From assembly GCA_017938145.1 (NCBI GenBank), contig JAGBCB010000001.1, forward strand, positions 1 to 48,016: a DNA stretch of 48,016 nucleotides, read 5' to 3'. The position numbers and the translations under genes are program-made. Shown here one piece after another: positions 14,509 to 23,520 of this stretch; the stretch's first letter is position 1, and each line of letters starts with the position of its first letter. A model generated the notes under the pieces. The model ran no database searches and was not told the DNA's origin. It was given only the letters and a program-made list of their open reading frames with translations. Source of the stretch: Lachnospiraceae bacterium (GTDB taxonomy: Bacteria; Bacillota; Clostridia; Lachnospirales; Lachnospiraceae).

Positions 14509-15960
14509 ATGAGTTATTTTTTGGAATCCTACGATTATAAAAAGGTGTTGTATTACTTTGAGCAGTTAACCAAAATACCTCACGGCTCCGGTAATGTAAA
14601 AGCTATCTCCGATTATCTGGTGGAGTTTGCCAAGGAGCAGGGCGTGAAATACGTGCAGGATGAGGCTTTGAATGTGGTTATGTTTAAAGAAGCAAGTCCG
14701 GGTTACGAAAATGCGCCGGTGGTAATGATTCAGGGTCATATGGACATGGTTTGTGAAAAGAATGCCGATTCCAATCACAATTTTGAAACCGACGCCCTGG
14801 AACTTCGTATGGTAGGCGATGACTTAATGGCAAACGGCACAACCCTTGGTGGTGACGACGGTGTAGCAGTGGCTTATGCCATGGCGCTGATTGCCGACAA
14901 AGAAACAAAGCATCCTGCCTTAGAGCTTGTAATTACAACGGAAGAAGAAACCGGCATGGACGGTGCCAAGGCACTGGATATGTCTGAATTAAAGGCTTCC
15001 TATATGATTAACGTAGACTCCGAAGACGAAGGAGTTGTCCTTTGCAGCTGTGCCGGCGGCATGCGCCAGACCTGTACACTGCCTCTTGGCAGAATCCCGG
15101 CAGACGGCGTTGCTTATGATATTGCATTAACCGGTCTGTACGGCGGTCACTCCGGTGCCGAAATTGATAAAAACCGTGTAAACTCTGTATATGCCATGAC
15201 AAGACTTTTGTTTGAGGCAAGGGAGCAGGTAGAGTTTTCCCTGCTTGATTTCCATGGCGGATTAAAAGACAATGCCATTCCGAGAGAAGCTTTTGCCACC
15301 GTAGTGGTAGAGGATGATGATACAGCATTATTTGTTAAGACAGTAGACGAGTTAACAAACAAATATAAAAATGAGCTGGCATCCATTGAACCGGGCTTTA
15401 CAGTAGAAGTAAAGGCAGGGGAAGCATCCGCATACAATGTGCTGGACCCGGTTTCCTTCGAAAAACTGTTATTTTTCCTGATGCAGGCACCAAACGGTAT
15501 CCAGCGCATGAGCGGAGACATTGCAGGCTTGGTGGAAAGCTCTTTAAATCTTGGTATTTTTGAGGTAAAGGAAGAGGAAGCAGAATTTAATTTTGCCCTT
15601 CGAAGCTCCTCAAAAACATATAAATATTTTATGAGAGACAAGGTGGAATACCTCATTAGCTTCTTGGGCGGCGAAAGCTCCACCCATAGTGAGTATCCTG
15701 CATGGGAATATCGCAGAGACTCTAAGCTTCGTGAGATTTTCAAAGAGGTATTTACCGAATTGTACCAAAAAGAACCAAAGATGGAAGCTATCCATGCCGG
15801 TTTGGAATGTGGCCTTGTGGCAGAAAAAATGCCGGACCTCGACATGATTTCTATCGGACCAAATATGAGAGACATCCACACACCGATGGAGGCGCTGAAT
15901 CTCCCGTCCACTATTCGGATGTACAAGTTTTTGGAAAAGTTACTGGAAAGAATAAAGTAA
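14509..15960 (+). CDS. pepD: Aminoacyl-histidine dipeptidase (PepD-like, M20 family)
   Basis: A 483-residue M20 metallopeptidase of the PepD (Xaa-His dipeptidase) branch, which cleaves Xaa-His dipeptides such as carnosine in the cytoplasm. Motifs visible are IPHGSGNVKAISDYL, metal-binding QGHMDMVCEKN, GTTLGGDDGVAVAYAMA, catalytic/metal VITTEEETGMDGA, MINVDSEDEG, GLYGGHSGAEI and, near the end, HAGLECGL and SIGPNMRDIHTPME. The start is the ATG at 14509 with AAAAGAGG 6 bases upstream; an upstream in-frame ATG has no ribosome site. Family length is about 485, so it is complete. It stands alone between a stem-loop and the LCP gene. Confidence 0.94.
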   Translation: MSYFLESYDYKKVLYYFEQLTKIPHGSGNVKAISDYLVEFAKEQGVKYVQDEALNVVMFKEASPGYENAPVVMIQGHMDMVCEKNADSNHNFETDALELRMVGDDLMANGTTLGGDDGVAVAYAMALIADKETKHPALELVITTEEETGMDGAKALDMSELKASYMINVDSEDEGVVLCSCAGGMRQTCTLPLGRIPADGVAYDIALTGLYGGHSGAEIDKNRVNSVYAMTRLLFEAREQVEFSLLDFHGGLKDNAIPREAFATVVVEDDDTALFVKTVDELTNKYKNELASIEPGFTVEVKAGEASAYNVLDPVSFEKLLFFLMQAPNGIQRMSGDIAGLVESSLNLGIFEVKEEEAEFNFALRSSSKTYKYFMRDKVEYLISFLGGESSTHSEYPAWEYRRDSKLREIFKEVFTELYQKEPKMEAIHAGLECGLVAEKMPDLDMISIGPNMRDIHTPMEALNLPSTIRMYKFLEKLLERIK

Positions 15961-16021
15961 ACGTATTAGCTTTCCTTGCGTAATCATAGGATACATTACA
16001 AAGGAAAAGAAAAGAGGAAGT

Positions 16022-17560
16022 ATGGATAACGAAAACAAAGAACTTGAAGAATTAGAAACACAGGACCTGGAGCCTGGGGTGGAAAATGAGTCCGTGGAAG
16101 TACCGGATTTTGACCCAACAGAAAGTGAAGATTTTTACAACAATCTGGAAGCAGCCATCGGTTCTGAGGATGATTTTGACGAAACTGAGCTTCCGGAGCT
16201 TTCCCTGCCGGAGGATACCTTTGCTTTAGACAGTGACGCCGAGCAGCCGGTGGATGAAGCTTTTGATGCAGAAATCTTTGCCGGTGTGGACGCCGCATTA
16301 TCCGAGCAGATTGAGCAGGAATTTGGCAGAGAACCGGAAACAAGTGTTGCGGAAGAAGAAAAGCCGAATTGGTTTGTGGCAGGTTGGAGAGCCATTCCTA
16401 CCTGGACCAAGGTGCTGACCGGAATAATACTTGTCCTTCTTATTTCTGTTGGCCTTTTGTTTGGTACCGCAGGGGGCAAAAAGTTGTTAATTGATATTGC
16501 AACGGGATGGGCATTTCATTATGTAAAGGTAGATGAAACCCCAACACCGAGTCCGGAACTTGAATTGTCCGTTACACCGGAGCCTACAGAGGAGCCAACC
16601 CCTCTCCCAACGGAAACACCGACACCGGAACCAACTACAGATCCAAACCAGAATCCGGACGTAACACCGGAACCAACGGTAGACCCTGCATTAACACCAA
16701 CGCCAACCTTGTCCCCAACCCCAACCCCATGGCCGGTTTATGAAGCTATGGATGATGAAAATATCATCAACGTATTACTGCTTGGTGAAGAAAATCTTGA
16801 CAAGGGACTTCGAGGAAGAACCGACGCTATCATTGTGGTTTCCATCAATTTGAACGGCGGACCGTTAAAGATGGTTTCCTTCCAGCGTGACTTATATGTA
16901 AATATTCCTGGTAAATTCCCGGAAAGAATTAACGCAGCCTATGGTGCCGGTAATTTCAAATCAGCGGTAGAAACCGTGGAACAGAACTTCGGCATTGATA
17001 TTGATGCCTATGCAAAGATTGATTTTAAGGGGTTTGAGAATTTAATCGATTCTCTCGGCGGTTTACGTATTTCCTTAACACCAAAGGAGTCCGATTATTT
17101 AAATACCACAAAGTACATTTCCAAGCCTAGCGAAAGAAACACCGTGGCAGGCTATCAGGATATGACCGGTGCCCAGGTGCTTGGCTATTGCCGTGTTCGT
17201 TATGTAAAGACGGCAGACGGTCTGTCCGGCGACAGAGGACGTAATGCCCGTCACCGTATTGTACTTGAGGCGTTATTCGATAAATTCAAAGACCAGAATA
17301 TTACACAGCTGATTGCCCTGATGAAGGAATGTATGTCGTATGTTACCGTTTCCAGCAATTTGGAAGATCTTTGTAAGGATGCTCTTTTTGCTGTAACAGA
17401 ACACAAAATGTATGAAATCGAAACGCTGCAGATACCACAGAGCGGACAGTATGAGAACAAGACGGTTAAAGACAGATTTGATAAGCTGGATATGGATGTT
17501 ATTTTCTATTATCCGAGCAATGTAGAAAAACTGCAGGAGTTTATCTACGGAGATAACTAG
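16022..17560 (+). CDS. LCP (LytR-CpsA-Psr) family protein
   Basis: 512 residues. An acidic cytoplasmic N-terminus (1-125), one transmembrane helix (about 131-150), a Thr/Pro/Glu-rich extracellular linker of about 70 residues (173-243) built from TPEPT-like repeats, then the LCP domain. That domain carries the catalytic features NVLLLGEEN, RTDAIIVVSIN, MVSFQRDLYVNIPG, ERINAAYGAGN and YCRVRYVKTADGLSGDRGRN. LCP proteins ligate teichoic acid or other glycopolymers to peptidoglycan. The long acidic cytoplasmic segment and the TP-rich stalk are typical of clostridial members spanning a thick wall. A leader hairpin (about 15971-16007, TTTCCTT/AAGGAAA) precedes the ribosome site AAGAGGAAG. Confidence 0.9.
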   Translation: MDNENKELEELETQDLEPGVENESVEVPDFDPTESEDFYNNLEAAIGSEDDFDETELPELSLPEDTFALDSDAEQPVDEAFDAEIFAGVDAALSEQIEQEFGREPETSVAEEEKPNWFVAGWRAIPTWTKVLTGIILVLLISVGLLFGTAGGKKLLIDIATGWAFHYVKVDETPTPSPELELSVTPEPTEEPTPLPTETPTPEPTTDPNQNPDVTPEPTVDPALTPTPTLSPTPTPWPVYEAMDDENIINVLLLGEENLDKGLRGRTDAIIVVSINLNGGPLKMVSFQRDLYVNIPGKFPERINAAYGAGNFKSAVETVEQNFGIDIDAYAKIDFKGFENLIDSLGGLRISLTPKESDYLNTTKYISKPSERNTVAGYQDMTGAQVLGYCRVRYVKTADGLSGDRGRNARHRIVLEALFDKFKDQNITQLIALMKECMSYVTVSSNLEDLCKDALFAVTEHKMYEIETLQIPQSGQYENKTVKDRFDKLDMDVIFYYPSNVEKLQEFIYGDN

Positions 17561-17588
17561 TTAGTTTTTTTGGAGGTTTTTTAGTAAC

Positions 17589-18392
17589 ATGGAAATACAG
17601 CTTTGGAGAGAAATTTTAGAGCCTTATGAGCTGGCAGTGGATGAGCTGGTGGTGAAATTCCGCCACCTCATCGCCGCAAACCGCAGGGCGGGAAAATACT
17701 CTCCGATTGAACAGGTAAACGGAAGAGTAAAGACCATATCCAGTATTCTGGAAAAGTGCCAGAAGAAAGACGTGGAATTTGATCAGTTTGAAGAAAGAAT
17801 CGAAGATATTGCAGGTATCCGGATTATCTGTCAGTTCGTGGAAGACATTTATAAGGTGGCGGAAATAATTAAAAACCGTACCGATATGAAGGTCAAAAGC
17901 GAAAAGGATTATATCAGTAATGTAAAGGACAGCGGATACCGCAGCTATCATATGATTGTATATTATACGGTGGAATCCGTAAAGGGACCAAAGGAGATTC
18001 AGGTAGAAATCCAGATTCGTACCCTTGCTATGGATTTCTGGGCAACCATTGAGCATTCCTTACAGTATAAGTACAAAAAGAACATGCCGGTTGTACTCAG
18101 AGACCGTCTGCACAAAGCGGCTGAGGCAATTGTGGTTCTTGACGAAGAAATGGCTTCTGTCCGGGACGAAATCATGGATGCACAGAATTCCTTTAATATT
18201 AAGGCAAGTGTGGTATCCGAAATTTTAACAACCATCCAGAACCTGTATAAGGTTGCAAATAAGCGGGAAGTTGTGCGGATTCAGGAAGAATTCTTCCGCA
18301 TCTACAACGAGGGCGATTTGAATGAACTGGCCCGTTTCGGCAAAGAACTGGATGTAATTGCAGAAAGTTACCGTGCGCAGAGTTTGCGCTAG
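17589..18392 (+). CDS. GTP pyrophosphokinase family protein (small alarmone synthetase, RelQ-like)
   Basis: The 267-residue protein carries only a RelA/SpoT synthetase domain: RRAGKYSPIEQVNGRVKTI, EERIEDIAGIRIICQF (substrate site), VKSEKDYISNVKDSGYRSYH, and IQVEIQIRTLAMDFWATIEH. No HD hydrolase, TGS or ACT domain is present, so it belongs with the small alarmone synthetases (YjbM/RelQ type), which make (p)ppGpp from GTP/GDP and ATP. The start ATG follows TTGGAGG by about 11 bases, a slightly long spacing. It is 28 bases after the LCP gene and could be co-transcribed with it. The C-terminal helix mediates oligomerisation in homologues. Confidence 0.92.
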   Translation: MEIQLWREILEPYELAVDELVVKFRHLIAANRRAGKYSPIEQVNGRVKTISSILEKCQKKDVEFDQFEERIEDIAGIRIICQFVEDIYKVAEIIKNRTDMKVKSEKDYISNVKDSGYRSYHMIVYYTVESVKGPKEIQVEIQIRTLAMDFWATIEHSLQYKYKKNMPVVLRDRLHKAAEAIVVLDEEMASVRDEIMDAQNSFNIKASVVSEILTTIQNLYKVANKREVVRIQEEFFRIYNEGDLNELARFGKELDVIAESYRAQSLR

Positions 18393-18410
18393 GTAGAAAA
18401 GAGGAAAACA

Positions 18411-19781
18411 GTGATTACTTTACCGAGAGAATTTGAGCAACGGATGAAGGAACTGCTGAAAGAGGAATTCCCTGAATTTTTAAAGGGATTCGATGAAGAA
18501 CGACACGGAGGTGTCCGCTTTAACTCCTTGAAGGTTAACAAAGAGGAGTGGGAACGGATAGCTCCGTTTGCCACTTTGCAGGTTCCTTGGATTCATAACG
18601 GATATTATTACAGTTTAAACGACCAGCCTGCCAAGCATCCGTTTTACTTTGCAGGACTTTACTATATTCAGGAGCCGAGTGCCATGACTCCGGCAGAAAT
18701 TCTGCCGGTAAAACCGGGAGACAGAGTTCTTGATATTTGTGCAGCACCGGGCGGAAAAAGCACTGAGCTGGCGGCAAAATTACAGGGCAAAGGCGTGCTG
18801 GTTTCCAACGATATCAGCAATTCCCGTGCCAAGGCACTGCTTAAAAATCTGGAACTGTTCGGTTCCCGCAATTCTTTGATAATAAGTGAGGCACCGGGGA
18901 AACTGACGGAGCGTTTCCGGGGCTACTTTGATAAAATTTTGGTGGACGCTCCATGCTCCGGCGAGGGCATGTTCCGTAAGAGCCCTGCTATTATGAAAAA
19001 CTGGGAGCAGTACGGCGTAGAGTACTATCATAAGCTGCAGCTGGAAATTCTGGATGCGGTGCTTCCGATGCTGGCACCGGGCGGAATGTTGGTGTATTCC
19101 ACCTGTACCTTCTCACCGGAGGAGGACGAGGGCAGTCTGCAGTATATTTTGGAAAATTATCCGGACATGCACGTGGTAAAGCCGGAACTGGCTTACGAAG
19201 GCTTTTCCTACGGTCATCCGGAGTGGATAGAAAACGGCAGGGAAGAAATTGCAAATTCCATCCGTTTGTGGCCTCATAAATTAAACGGCGAGGGGCATTT
19301 TGTTGCACTGCTGCAAAAGGACGATACCGGCGAACGAAAGTATTATCCTGCAAATAACAAGAGGGTAAAACTGCCGGAAGAGGTTAAAGAATTTCTTGGA
19401 AGACTTGCAATTGAGATTCCGGAGGAACGCCTGGAAATCAGGGAAGACAGATTGTACTTACTTCCTGAAAATATTCCGGATTTAAAGGGCCTTCGTATCA
19501 TGCGTTCCGGCCTGCTTCTCGGAGAAATCAAGAAGAACCGTTTTGAACCGAGCCAGGCTCTGGCCTGTGCCCTTCGCATGGAAGAATACGATGCGGTTTA
19601 CAACATGGATATAAATGATGAGGACGTCATCCGCTACTTAAAGTGTGAAACCATAGAGGCAAAAACAGAGGTTAAGGACGGATTTGTACTGGTATGTGCA
19701 GGAGGATTTCCTCTTGGCTGGGCAAAATCCCAGAGAGACACCTTAAAGAACAAGTATCTTCCGGGTTGGAGAATGATGTAA
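18411..19781 (+). CDS. RsmF/RsmB-like 16S rRNA (cytosine-C5)-methyltransferase
   Basis: The 456-residue NOL1/NOP2/sun family SAM-dependent RNA methyltransferase starts at GTG 18411 with AAAAGAGGAAAA upstream. It has the SAM-binding loop ICAAPGGKSTELAA (near 109), the catalytic cysteines in VDAPCSGEGMFRK (near 181) and VYSTCTFSPEEDEG (near 233), and a C-terminal RsmF-like extension that ends WAKSQRDTLKNKYLPGWRM, typical of Firmicutes RsmF. The target base is probably one or more cytosines in 16S rRNA. It ends with TAATG overlap into the pseudouridine synthase gene, so the two modification enzymes are coupled. Confidence 0.92.
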   Translation: MITLPREFEQRMKELLKEEFPEFLKGFDEERHGGVRFNSLKVNKEEWERIAPFATLQVPWIHNGYYYSLNDQPAKHPFYFAGLYYIQEPSAMTPAEILPVKPGDRVLDICAAPGGKSTELAAKLQGKGVLVSNDISNSRAKALLKNLELFGSRNSLIISEAPGKLTERFRGYFDKILVDAPCSGEGMFRKSPAIMKNWEQYGVEYYHKLQLEILDAVLPMLAPGGMLVYSTCTFSPEEDEGSLQYILENYPDMHVVKPELAYEGFSYGHPEWIENGREEIANSIRLWPHKLNGEGHFVALLQKDDTGERKYYPANNKRVKLPEEVKEFLGRLAIEIPEERLEIREDRLYLLPENIPDLKGLRIMRSGLLLGEIKKNRFEPSQALACALRMEEYDAVYNMDINDEDVIRYLKCETIEAKTEVKDGFVLVCAGGFPLGWAKSQRDTLKNKYLPGWRMM

Positions 19782-20542
19782 TGGCAAAGGATATCAGACT
19801 GGATAAATATGTGGCGGAAAGTGCGGGAATTACCCGTAAGGACGCCAAAGCAGCCCTTTCGAAAGGAAGGGTCCGGGTAAACGGGCAGGTTGTTAAAAAC
19901 GGCGACGGCAAGATTTCTGATACAGATGAAGTTACCCTGGACGGAAAAAGCCTCTCCGCAGAAGAATTTTTATATCTGATGCTTCACAAGCCGGCCGGTG
20001 TGGTTTCTGCCACCGAGGACGGCAGGGACAAAACTGTGCTGGATTTAGTGAGGGAGCAGAGTGCAGAAGCTGCCGATGAAGCGGGAGAAACCGGTTATTT
20101 TCTCGGAAAAAGAGAAGTATTTCCGGTGGGCCGTCTGGATAAAGATACGGAAGGTTTACTGTTGCTCACCGATGACGGAGAACTGGCACATCAGCTGCTA
20201 TCTCCGAAAAAGCATGTGGACAAGGTATATTTTGCCCGGCTTTCCGGTGAGGTACCTGCAGATGCCGCAGAACGCTTTGCCGAAGGCATTCAGGTGGGAC
20301 AAGACTATAAAGCCCTGCCGGCAGAATTAGAAGTGTTGTCGGTACAGGACGGCGTTTCCGAGGTACATATTACCCTTAGGGAAGGAAAATTCCATCAGGT
20401 AAAACGTATGTGCCATGAAATCGGCTGCGAAGTAACTTATTTAAAGAGAATTTCCATGGGAAATCTGGTTTTAGATGAGGTGCTTTTGCCGGGCAAATGC
20501 CGGAAGCTGACAGCGGAAGAAATCGCACTGCTGAAAGCATAA
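19781..20542 (+). CDS. RsuA-family pseudouridine synthase
   Basis: The 253-residue protein starts at the ATG at 19781, overlapping the previous stop by one base (TAATG). An S4 domain is at about 1-60 (IRLDKYVAESAGITRKDA, VRVNGQVV), then the RsuA/RluB/E/F-type catalytic block PVGRLDKDTEGLLLLTDDG with the nucleophilic Asp near residue 118, and LREGKFHQVKRMCHEIG. It isomerises uridine in rRNA, by family precedent U516 of 16S rRNA. The YFLGKREVFP stretch before the catalytic loop is an insert sometimes seen in clostridial members. Confidence 0.92.
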   Translation: MAKDIRLDKYVAESAGITRKDAKAALSKGRVRVNGQVVKNGDGKISDTDEVTLDGKSLSAEEFLYLMLHKPAGVVSATEDGRDKTVLDLVREQSAEAADEAGETGYFLGKREVFPVGRLDKDTEGLLLLTDDGELAHQLLSPKKHVDKVYFARLSGEVPADAAERFAEGIQVGQDYKALPAELEVLSVQDGVSEVHITLREGKFHQVKRMCHEIGCEVTYLKRISMGNLVLDEVLLPGKCRKLTAEEIALLKA

Positions 20543-20565
20543 ATTTACATTAAAGGAAGAATGTT

Positions 20566-21213
20566 ATGTTAGAAAACATGAAGGCTGTTATTTTTGATTT
20601 GGACGGCACTTTGGTTGACTCCATGTGGATGTGGAGAGACATTGATATAGAATACCTGGGACGGTTCGGAATTCCGTTACCTGAAACCCTGCAAAAGGAT
20701 ATTTCCGGTATGAGCTTTTCGGAAACGGCGGTGTACTTTAAAGAAACCTTCGGCATTCCGGATTCCTTGGACGAAATCAAGAAAACCTGGAATGAAATGG
20801 CGTTTTATAAGTATACCCACGAAGTACCGTTAAAGCCGGGAGTAATGGAGTTTTTAAAGCGCTTAAAGAAGCTTGGCATCCGTACCGGAATTGCCACCAG
20901 CAATTCCAAGGAACTGGTGGAGGCTGTGGTGGAAAGCCTCAATATTTCAGAGTATTTGGACGAAATCCATACCTCATGTGAGGTGGCAAAGGGAAAGCCG
21001 GCACCGGATATTTATCTTTTGGTGGCAGAATGTCTCGGAGTGGAACCTTCACAGTGTCTGGTATTTGAGGATATTCCGGAAGGAATTCTGGCAGGAGTCC
21101 GGGCAGGTATGAAAACCTGTGCGGTGGAAGATGACTTCTCCCTCGCCATGACAGAAGAAAAGAAGGAACTGGCAGATTATTATATTACACATTATGATGA
21201 GGTTACCCCATGA
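20566..21213 (+). CDS. HAD family phosphatase (beta-phosphoglucomutase-like)
   Basis: A 215-residue HAD-IA hydrolase with all four motifs: motif I VIFDLDGTLVDSM (nucleophile and acid Asp pair), motif II GIATSNS, motif III Lys in EVAKGKPAPDIYL, and motif IV VFEDIPEGILAGVRAGM. The cap is helical and inserted after motif I. Such proteins dephosphorylate small sugar phosphates or nucleotides, and the substrate cannot be set from sequence. It overlaps the next gene by 4 bases (ATGA). Confidence 0.92.
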   Translation: MLENMKAVIFDLDGTLVDSMWMWRDIDIEYLGRFGIPLPETLQKDISGMSFSETAVYFKETFGIPDSLDEIKKTWNEMAFYKYTHEVPLKPGVMEFLKRLKKLGIRTGIATSNSKELVEAVVESLNISEYLDEIHTSCEVAKGKPAPDIYLLVAECLGVEPSQCLVFEDIPEGILAGVRAGMKTCAVEDDFSLAMTEEKKELADYYITHYDEVTP

Positions 21214-21788
21214 AAAAGCAAAAGTTAGAACGTGGACAATACGGATATTTAAAGCAAAGAAAGCAGAAAGCTCTGTACGGAACTTTTCTTATGGTGCTCA
21301 TTGGTGTGGCTATTTTTGTATTGGGGCTTTTGCTGAATAAAATGGAAGCGACCAATCTTTTTACGGTAATTGCCGTTTGTATGGTTATGCCTGCGGCAAA
21401 GTACTTTGTTTCCTATGTGGTGCTGTTTCCGTACAAACCTATGGATGCAGAAACCAAGGAACGCCTGGATTCTTATGCGAAAGACGGGGATACCGTATTA
21501 TATGATGTGGTATTTACTTCTTCCGAAAAGGTAATGCATTTGGACTGCATTTATGTGACCGGACATCAGATTATCGGTTACACTTCCCGGGCAAAGGATA
21601 ACGTACAGATAATGCAGGACTATCTGAAGAAAGAATTAAAACTGCGCTGCCTTTCTTATGTGGTGTATATTGCAACAGAAGAAAAGCAGCTGAAAGACAG
21701 AATGAAGCTGCGGGGCGATGAAACCGCAGAGACCAATACAGAAGCAAAGGAAGAGGTTCTTTCCATGCTTCGCACCTTTACGGTATAA
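21210..21788 (+). CDS. Uncharacterised membrane protein (192 aa)
   Basis: I do not recognise the family. A basic N-terminus (KKQKLERGQYGYLKQRKQKA) is followed by two transmembrane helices (about 23-44 GTFLMVLIGVAIFVLGLLL and 49-72 NLFTVIAVCMVMPAAKYFVS). A soluble, cytoplasm-facing alpha/beta domain of about 115 residues follows (TVLYDVVFTSSEKVMHLDC, QDYLKKELKLRCLSYVVYI). It overlaps the HAD gene by 4 bases and precedes an RluA gene by 30, so it belongs to the same operon. Confidence 0.8.
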   Translation: MKKQKLERGQYGYLKQRKQKALYGTFLMVLIGVAIFVLGLLLNKMEATNLFTVIAVCMVMPAAKYFVSYVVLFPYKPMDAETKERLDSYAKDGDTVLYDVVFTSSEKVMHLDCIYVTGHQIIGYTSRAKDNVQIMQDYLKKELKLRCLSYVVYIATEEKQLKDRMKLRGDETAETNTEAKEEVLSMLRTFTV

Positions 21789-21818
21789 CCAATTTCAGAA
21801 AAGAAAGAGGATAGACGG

Positions 21819-22910
21819 ATGAAATCATTTCTGGTAACGCCAAATGAGGCTGGTCAGCGCCTGGATAAGCTGTTATCCAAGTATATGGACACGGCACCAA
21901 AGAGTTTTTTCTATAAAATGCTCCGGAAAAAGAACATCACTTTGAATGGGAAAAAGGCAGAAGGTTCGGAAAAAGTGGCAGAAGGGGATGAAATCCGTCT
22001 GTTTTTGTCTGATGAAACCATAGAAGGATTTCAGTCCGGAAAGAAGAATAAGGGCGATTCTACTAAAGTAGAAAATAGTGATACACAAAAGCAGATTCCG
22101 GCATTGAATCCACAGGAAATTGTGTTTGAAGGAAAACATCTTCTTGTTGTAAACAAACCGGCAGGGGAGTTGTCCCAAAAGGCGGCAAAGGATGATATTT
22201 CCATCAATGAACGCATCGTGGAATATTTAAAGGTAACGCAAAAGATTGGACTTGATAATTTTACTCCGGGAGTCTGCAACCGCTTGGACAGAAACACCAC
22301 AGGTCTGATTCTTGCCGGAAAGTCCCTGGCGGGATTACAGGAAACGGCAGAATTGTTAAAACAGCGTACGTTACATAAGTATTATCTTTGTATCGTGGCA
22401 GGAAAAGCGGACAAACCGCAGCATCTGAGCGGTTACTTAAAAAAAGAGGAGAGCACCAATACGGTTAAGGTTGTTTCTGCAGAGGAGTTTAAGAAACAGA
22501 ACTTGAACAGGGAGGAATATGACCGTATCGAAACAGAATTGATTCCGCTGCTTACCACAGGAGGTTCCACTTTAGCGGCTATCCAACTGATTACAGGAAA
22601 GACTCATCAAATCCGTGCCCATTTGGCAAGTATCGGGCTTCCGTTACTTGGGGATTCCAAATACGGAACGGAACGGGGAATTAATATCAGCCGGGCGCTT
22701 CATTTAAAGTATCAGCTGCTGCATGCTTATTTGCTGCAGTTTCCAAAACTGACCGGAGCACTTTGCGAGGTGTCGGAAAAAATGATTACGGTAGAGCCGC
22801 CGGTCAAGTTCGCCCGGGCGGCGGAAGAATTATTCGGGAAAGAAGAGTACAGACATGCCATCATGGAATTCCAGAGGTCTTCGAGGTTCCGCACTGGAGG
22901 AACTGATTAA
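21819..22910 (+). CDS. RluA-family pseudouridine synthase
   Basis: The 363-residue protein has an N-terminal S4 domain (EAGQRLDKLLSKYMDTAPKS through KAEGSEKV). The catalytic domain has VNKPAGELSQ and PGVCNRLDRNTTGLILAGKS, with the nucleophilic Asp near residue 156, and TGKTHQIRAHLASIGLPLLGDSKYG. It modifies uridine in rRNA or tRNA; the exact position is not decided. The last 56 bases overlap the start of recU. The linker between S4 and catalytic domains is charged and longer than usual. Confidence 0.93.
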   Translation: MKSFLVTPNEAGQRLDKLLSKYMDTAPKSFFYKMLRKKNITLNGKKAEGSEKVAEGDEIRLFLSDETIEGFQSGKKNKGDSTKVENSDTQKQIPALNPQEIVFEGKHLLVVNKPAGELSQKAAKDDISINERIVEYLKVTQKIGLDNFTPGVCNRLDRNTTGLILAGKSLAGLQETAELLKQRTLHKYYLCIVAGKADKPQHLSGYLKKEESTNTVKVVSAEEFKKQNLNREEYDRIETELIPLLTTGGSTLAAIQLITGKTHQIRAHLASIGLPLLGDSKYGTERGINISRALHLKYQLLHAYLLQFPKLTGALCEVSEKMITVEPPVKFARAAEELFGKEEYRHAIMEFQRSSRFRTGGTD

Positions 22911-23391
22911 CCTCACCAACGAAAAATACAGAGAAAATAAACTGGCACTGATTCAAAAGGTGCCTACCCCCATTACGCCGATTCAAATCGACCAGGAGTC
23001 CCGGCATATTACCCTGGCCTATTTTGACCAGAAAAGTACGGTGGACTACATCGGTGTGGTACAGGGGATTCCTGTGTGCTTTGATGCAAAGGAATGTGCC
23101 TATGATACCTTTGCCCTGCAAAACCTCCATGCCCATCAGGTGGAGTTTATGGAAACCTTTGAGCAACAGGGCGGAGTGGCATTTTTGCTGATTCATTATA
23201 CAAAGAAGGACCGTTTGTTTTATGTACGTTTCACCAAAATTAAAGAATTTTGGGAGCGTATGGAACAGGGGGGAAGAAAGAGCTTCCGGTTTGAAGAACT
23301 GGAGGAAGAATATGAAATCCACAAAGGACAGGGCGTTTTTATCCCTTATTTAGTGACCCTGCAAAAGGATTTGGAGCAGCGGGAAGAGTGA
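22855..23391 (+). CDS. recU: Holliday junction resolvase RecU
   Basis: The 178-residue protein begins with the conserved RecU segment WNSRGLRGSALEELINLTNE and ALIQKVPTPITPIQID. The PD-(D/E)XK-type core follows: STVDYIGVVQGIPVCFDAKE and FALQNLHAHQVEFM. RecU cuts Holliday junctions during recombination and chromosome segregation. Homologues start with the same N-terminal segment, so the ATG at 22855, inside the rluA-like gene, is the real start and the 56-base overlap is genuine. In many Firmicutes recU is next to a penicillin-binding protein gene; that neighbour is absent here. Confidence 0.95.
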   Translation: MPSWNSRGLRGSALEELINLTNEKYRENKLALIQKVPTPITPIQIDQESRHITLAYFDQKSTVDYIGVVQGIPVCFDAKECAYDTFALQNLHAHQVEFMETFEQQGGVAFLLIHYTKKDRLFYVRFTKIKEFWERMEQGGRKSFRFEELEEEYEIHKGQGVFIPYLVTLQKDLEQREE

Positions 23392-23428
23392 ATCTGTCAG
23401 TTTTCTAACAAGAGACTGATTTAAATGC

Positions 23429-23457
23429 TTGACATGCGCCCGACAATGAATTATAAT
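23429..23457 (+). promoter_or_regulatory. Perfect consensus sigma-A promoter of the his operon
   Basis: TTGACA (23429-23434), exactly 17 nt, TATAAT (23452-23457). The leader to the hisZ ATG is about 55 nt, too short for a T-box. Confidence 0.92.
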
Positions 23458-23479
23458 TCCAATAATACATTATGCTAAT

Positions 23480-23497
23480 TTGGTAGCACGTTACCAA
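23480..23497 (+). promoter_or_regulatory. Inverted repeat in the his leader
   Basis: TTGGTA-GCACGT-TACCAA (6-bp arms, 6-nt spacer) lies 20-35 bases downstream of the predicted start of transcription. It could be a repressor operator or a small mRNA hairpin. No regulator is identified. Confidence 0.45.
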
Positions 23498-23520
23498 GGT
23501 AAAGTGAACGGAGAGAATCT

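Noticed and set aside
15147-15926. 259-residue minus-strand frame inside pepD
   Set aside because: Antisense shadow of a gene with clear M20 motifs; no ribosome site or domain.
16545-16735. Thr/Pro codon repeats as a mobile or regulatory repeat
   Set aside because: They form the extracellular stalk of the LCP protein, a normal low-complexity linker in this family.
23458-23520. T-box or his attenuator in front of hisZ
   Set aside because: The leader is only about 55 nt, has no T-box core (GGTGG..CCGCG) and no terminator or His-codon leader peptide.
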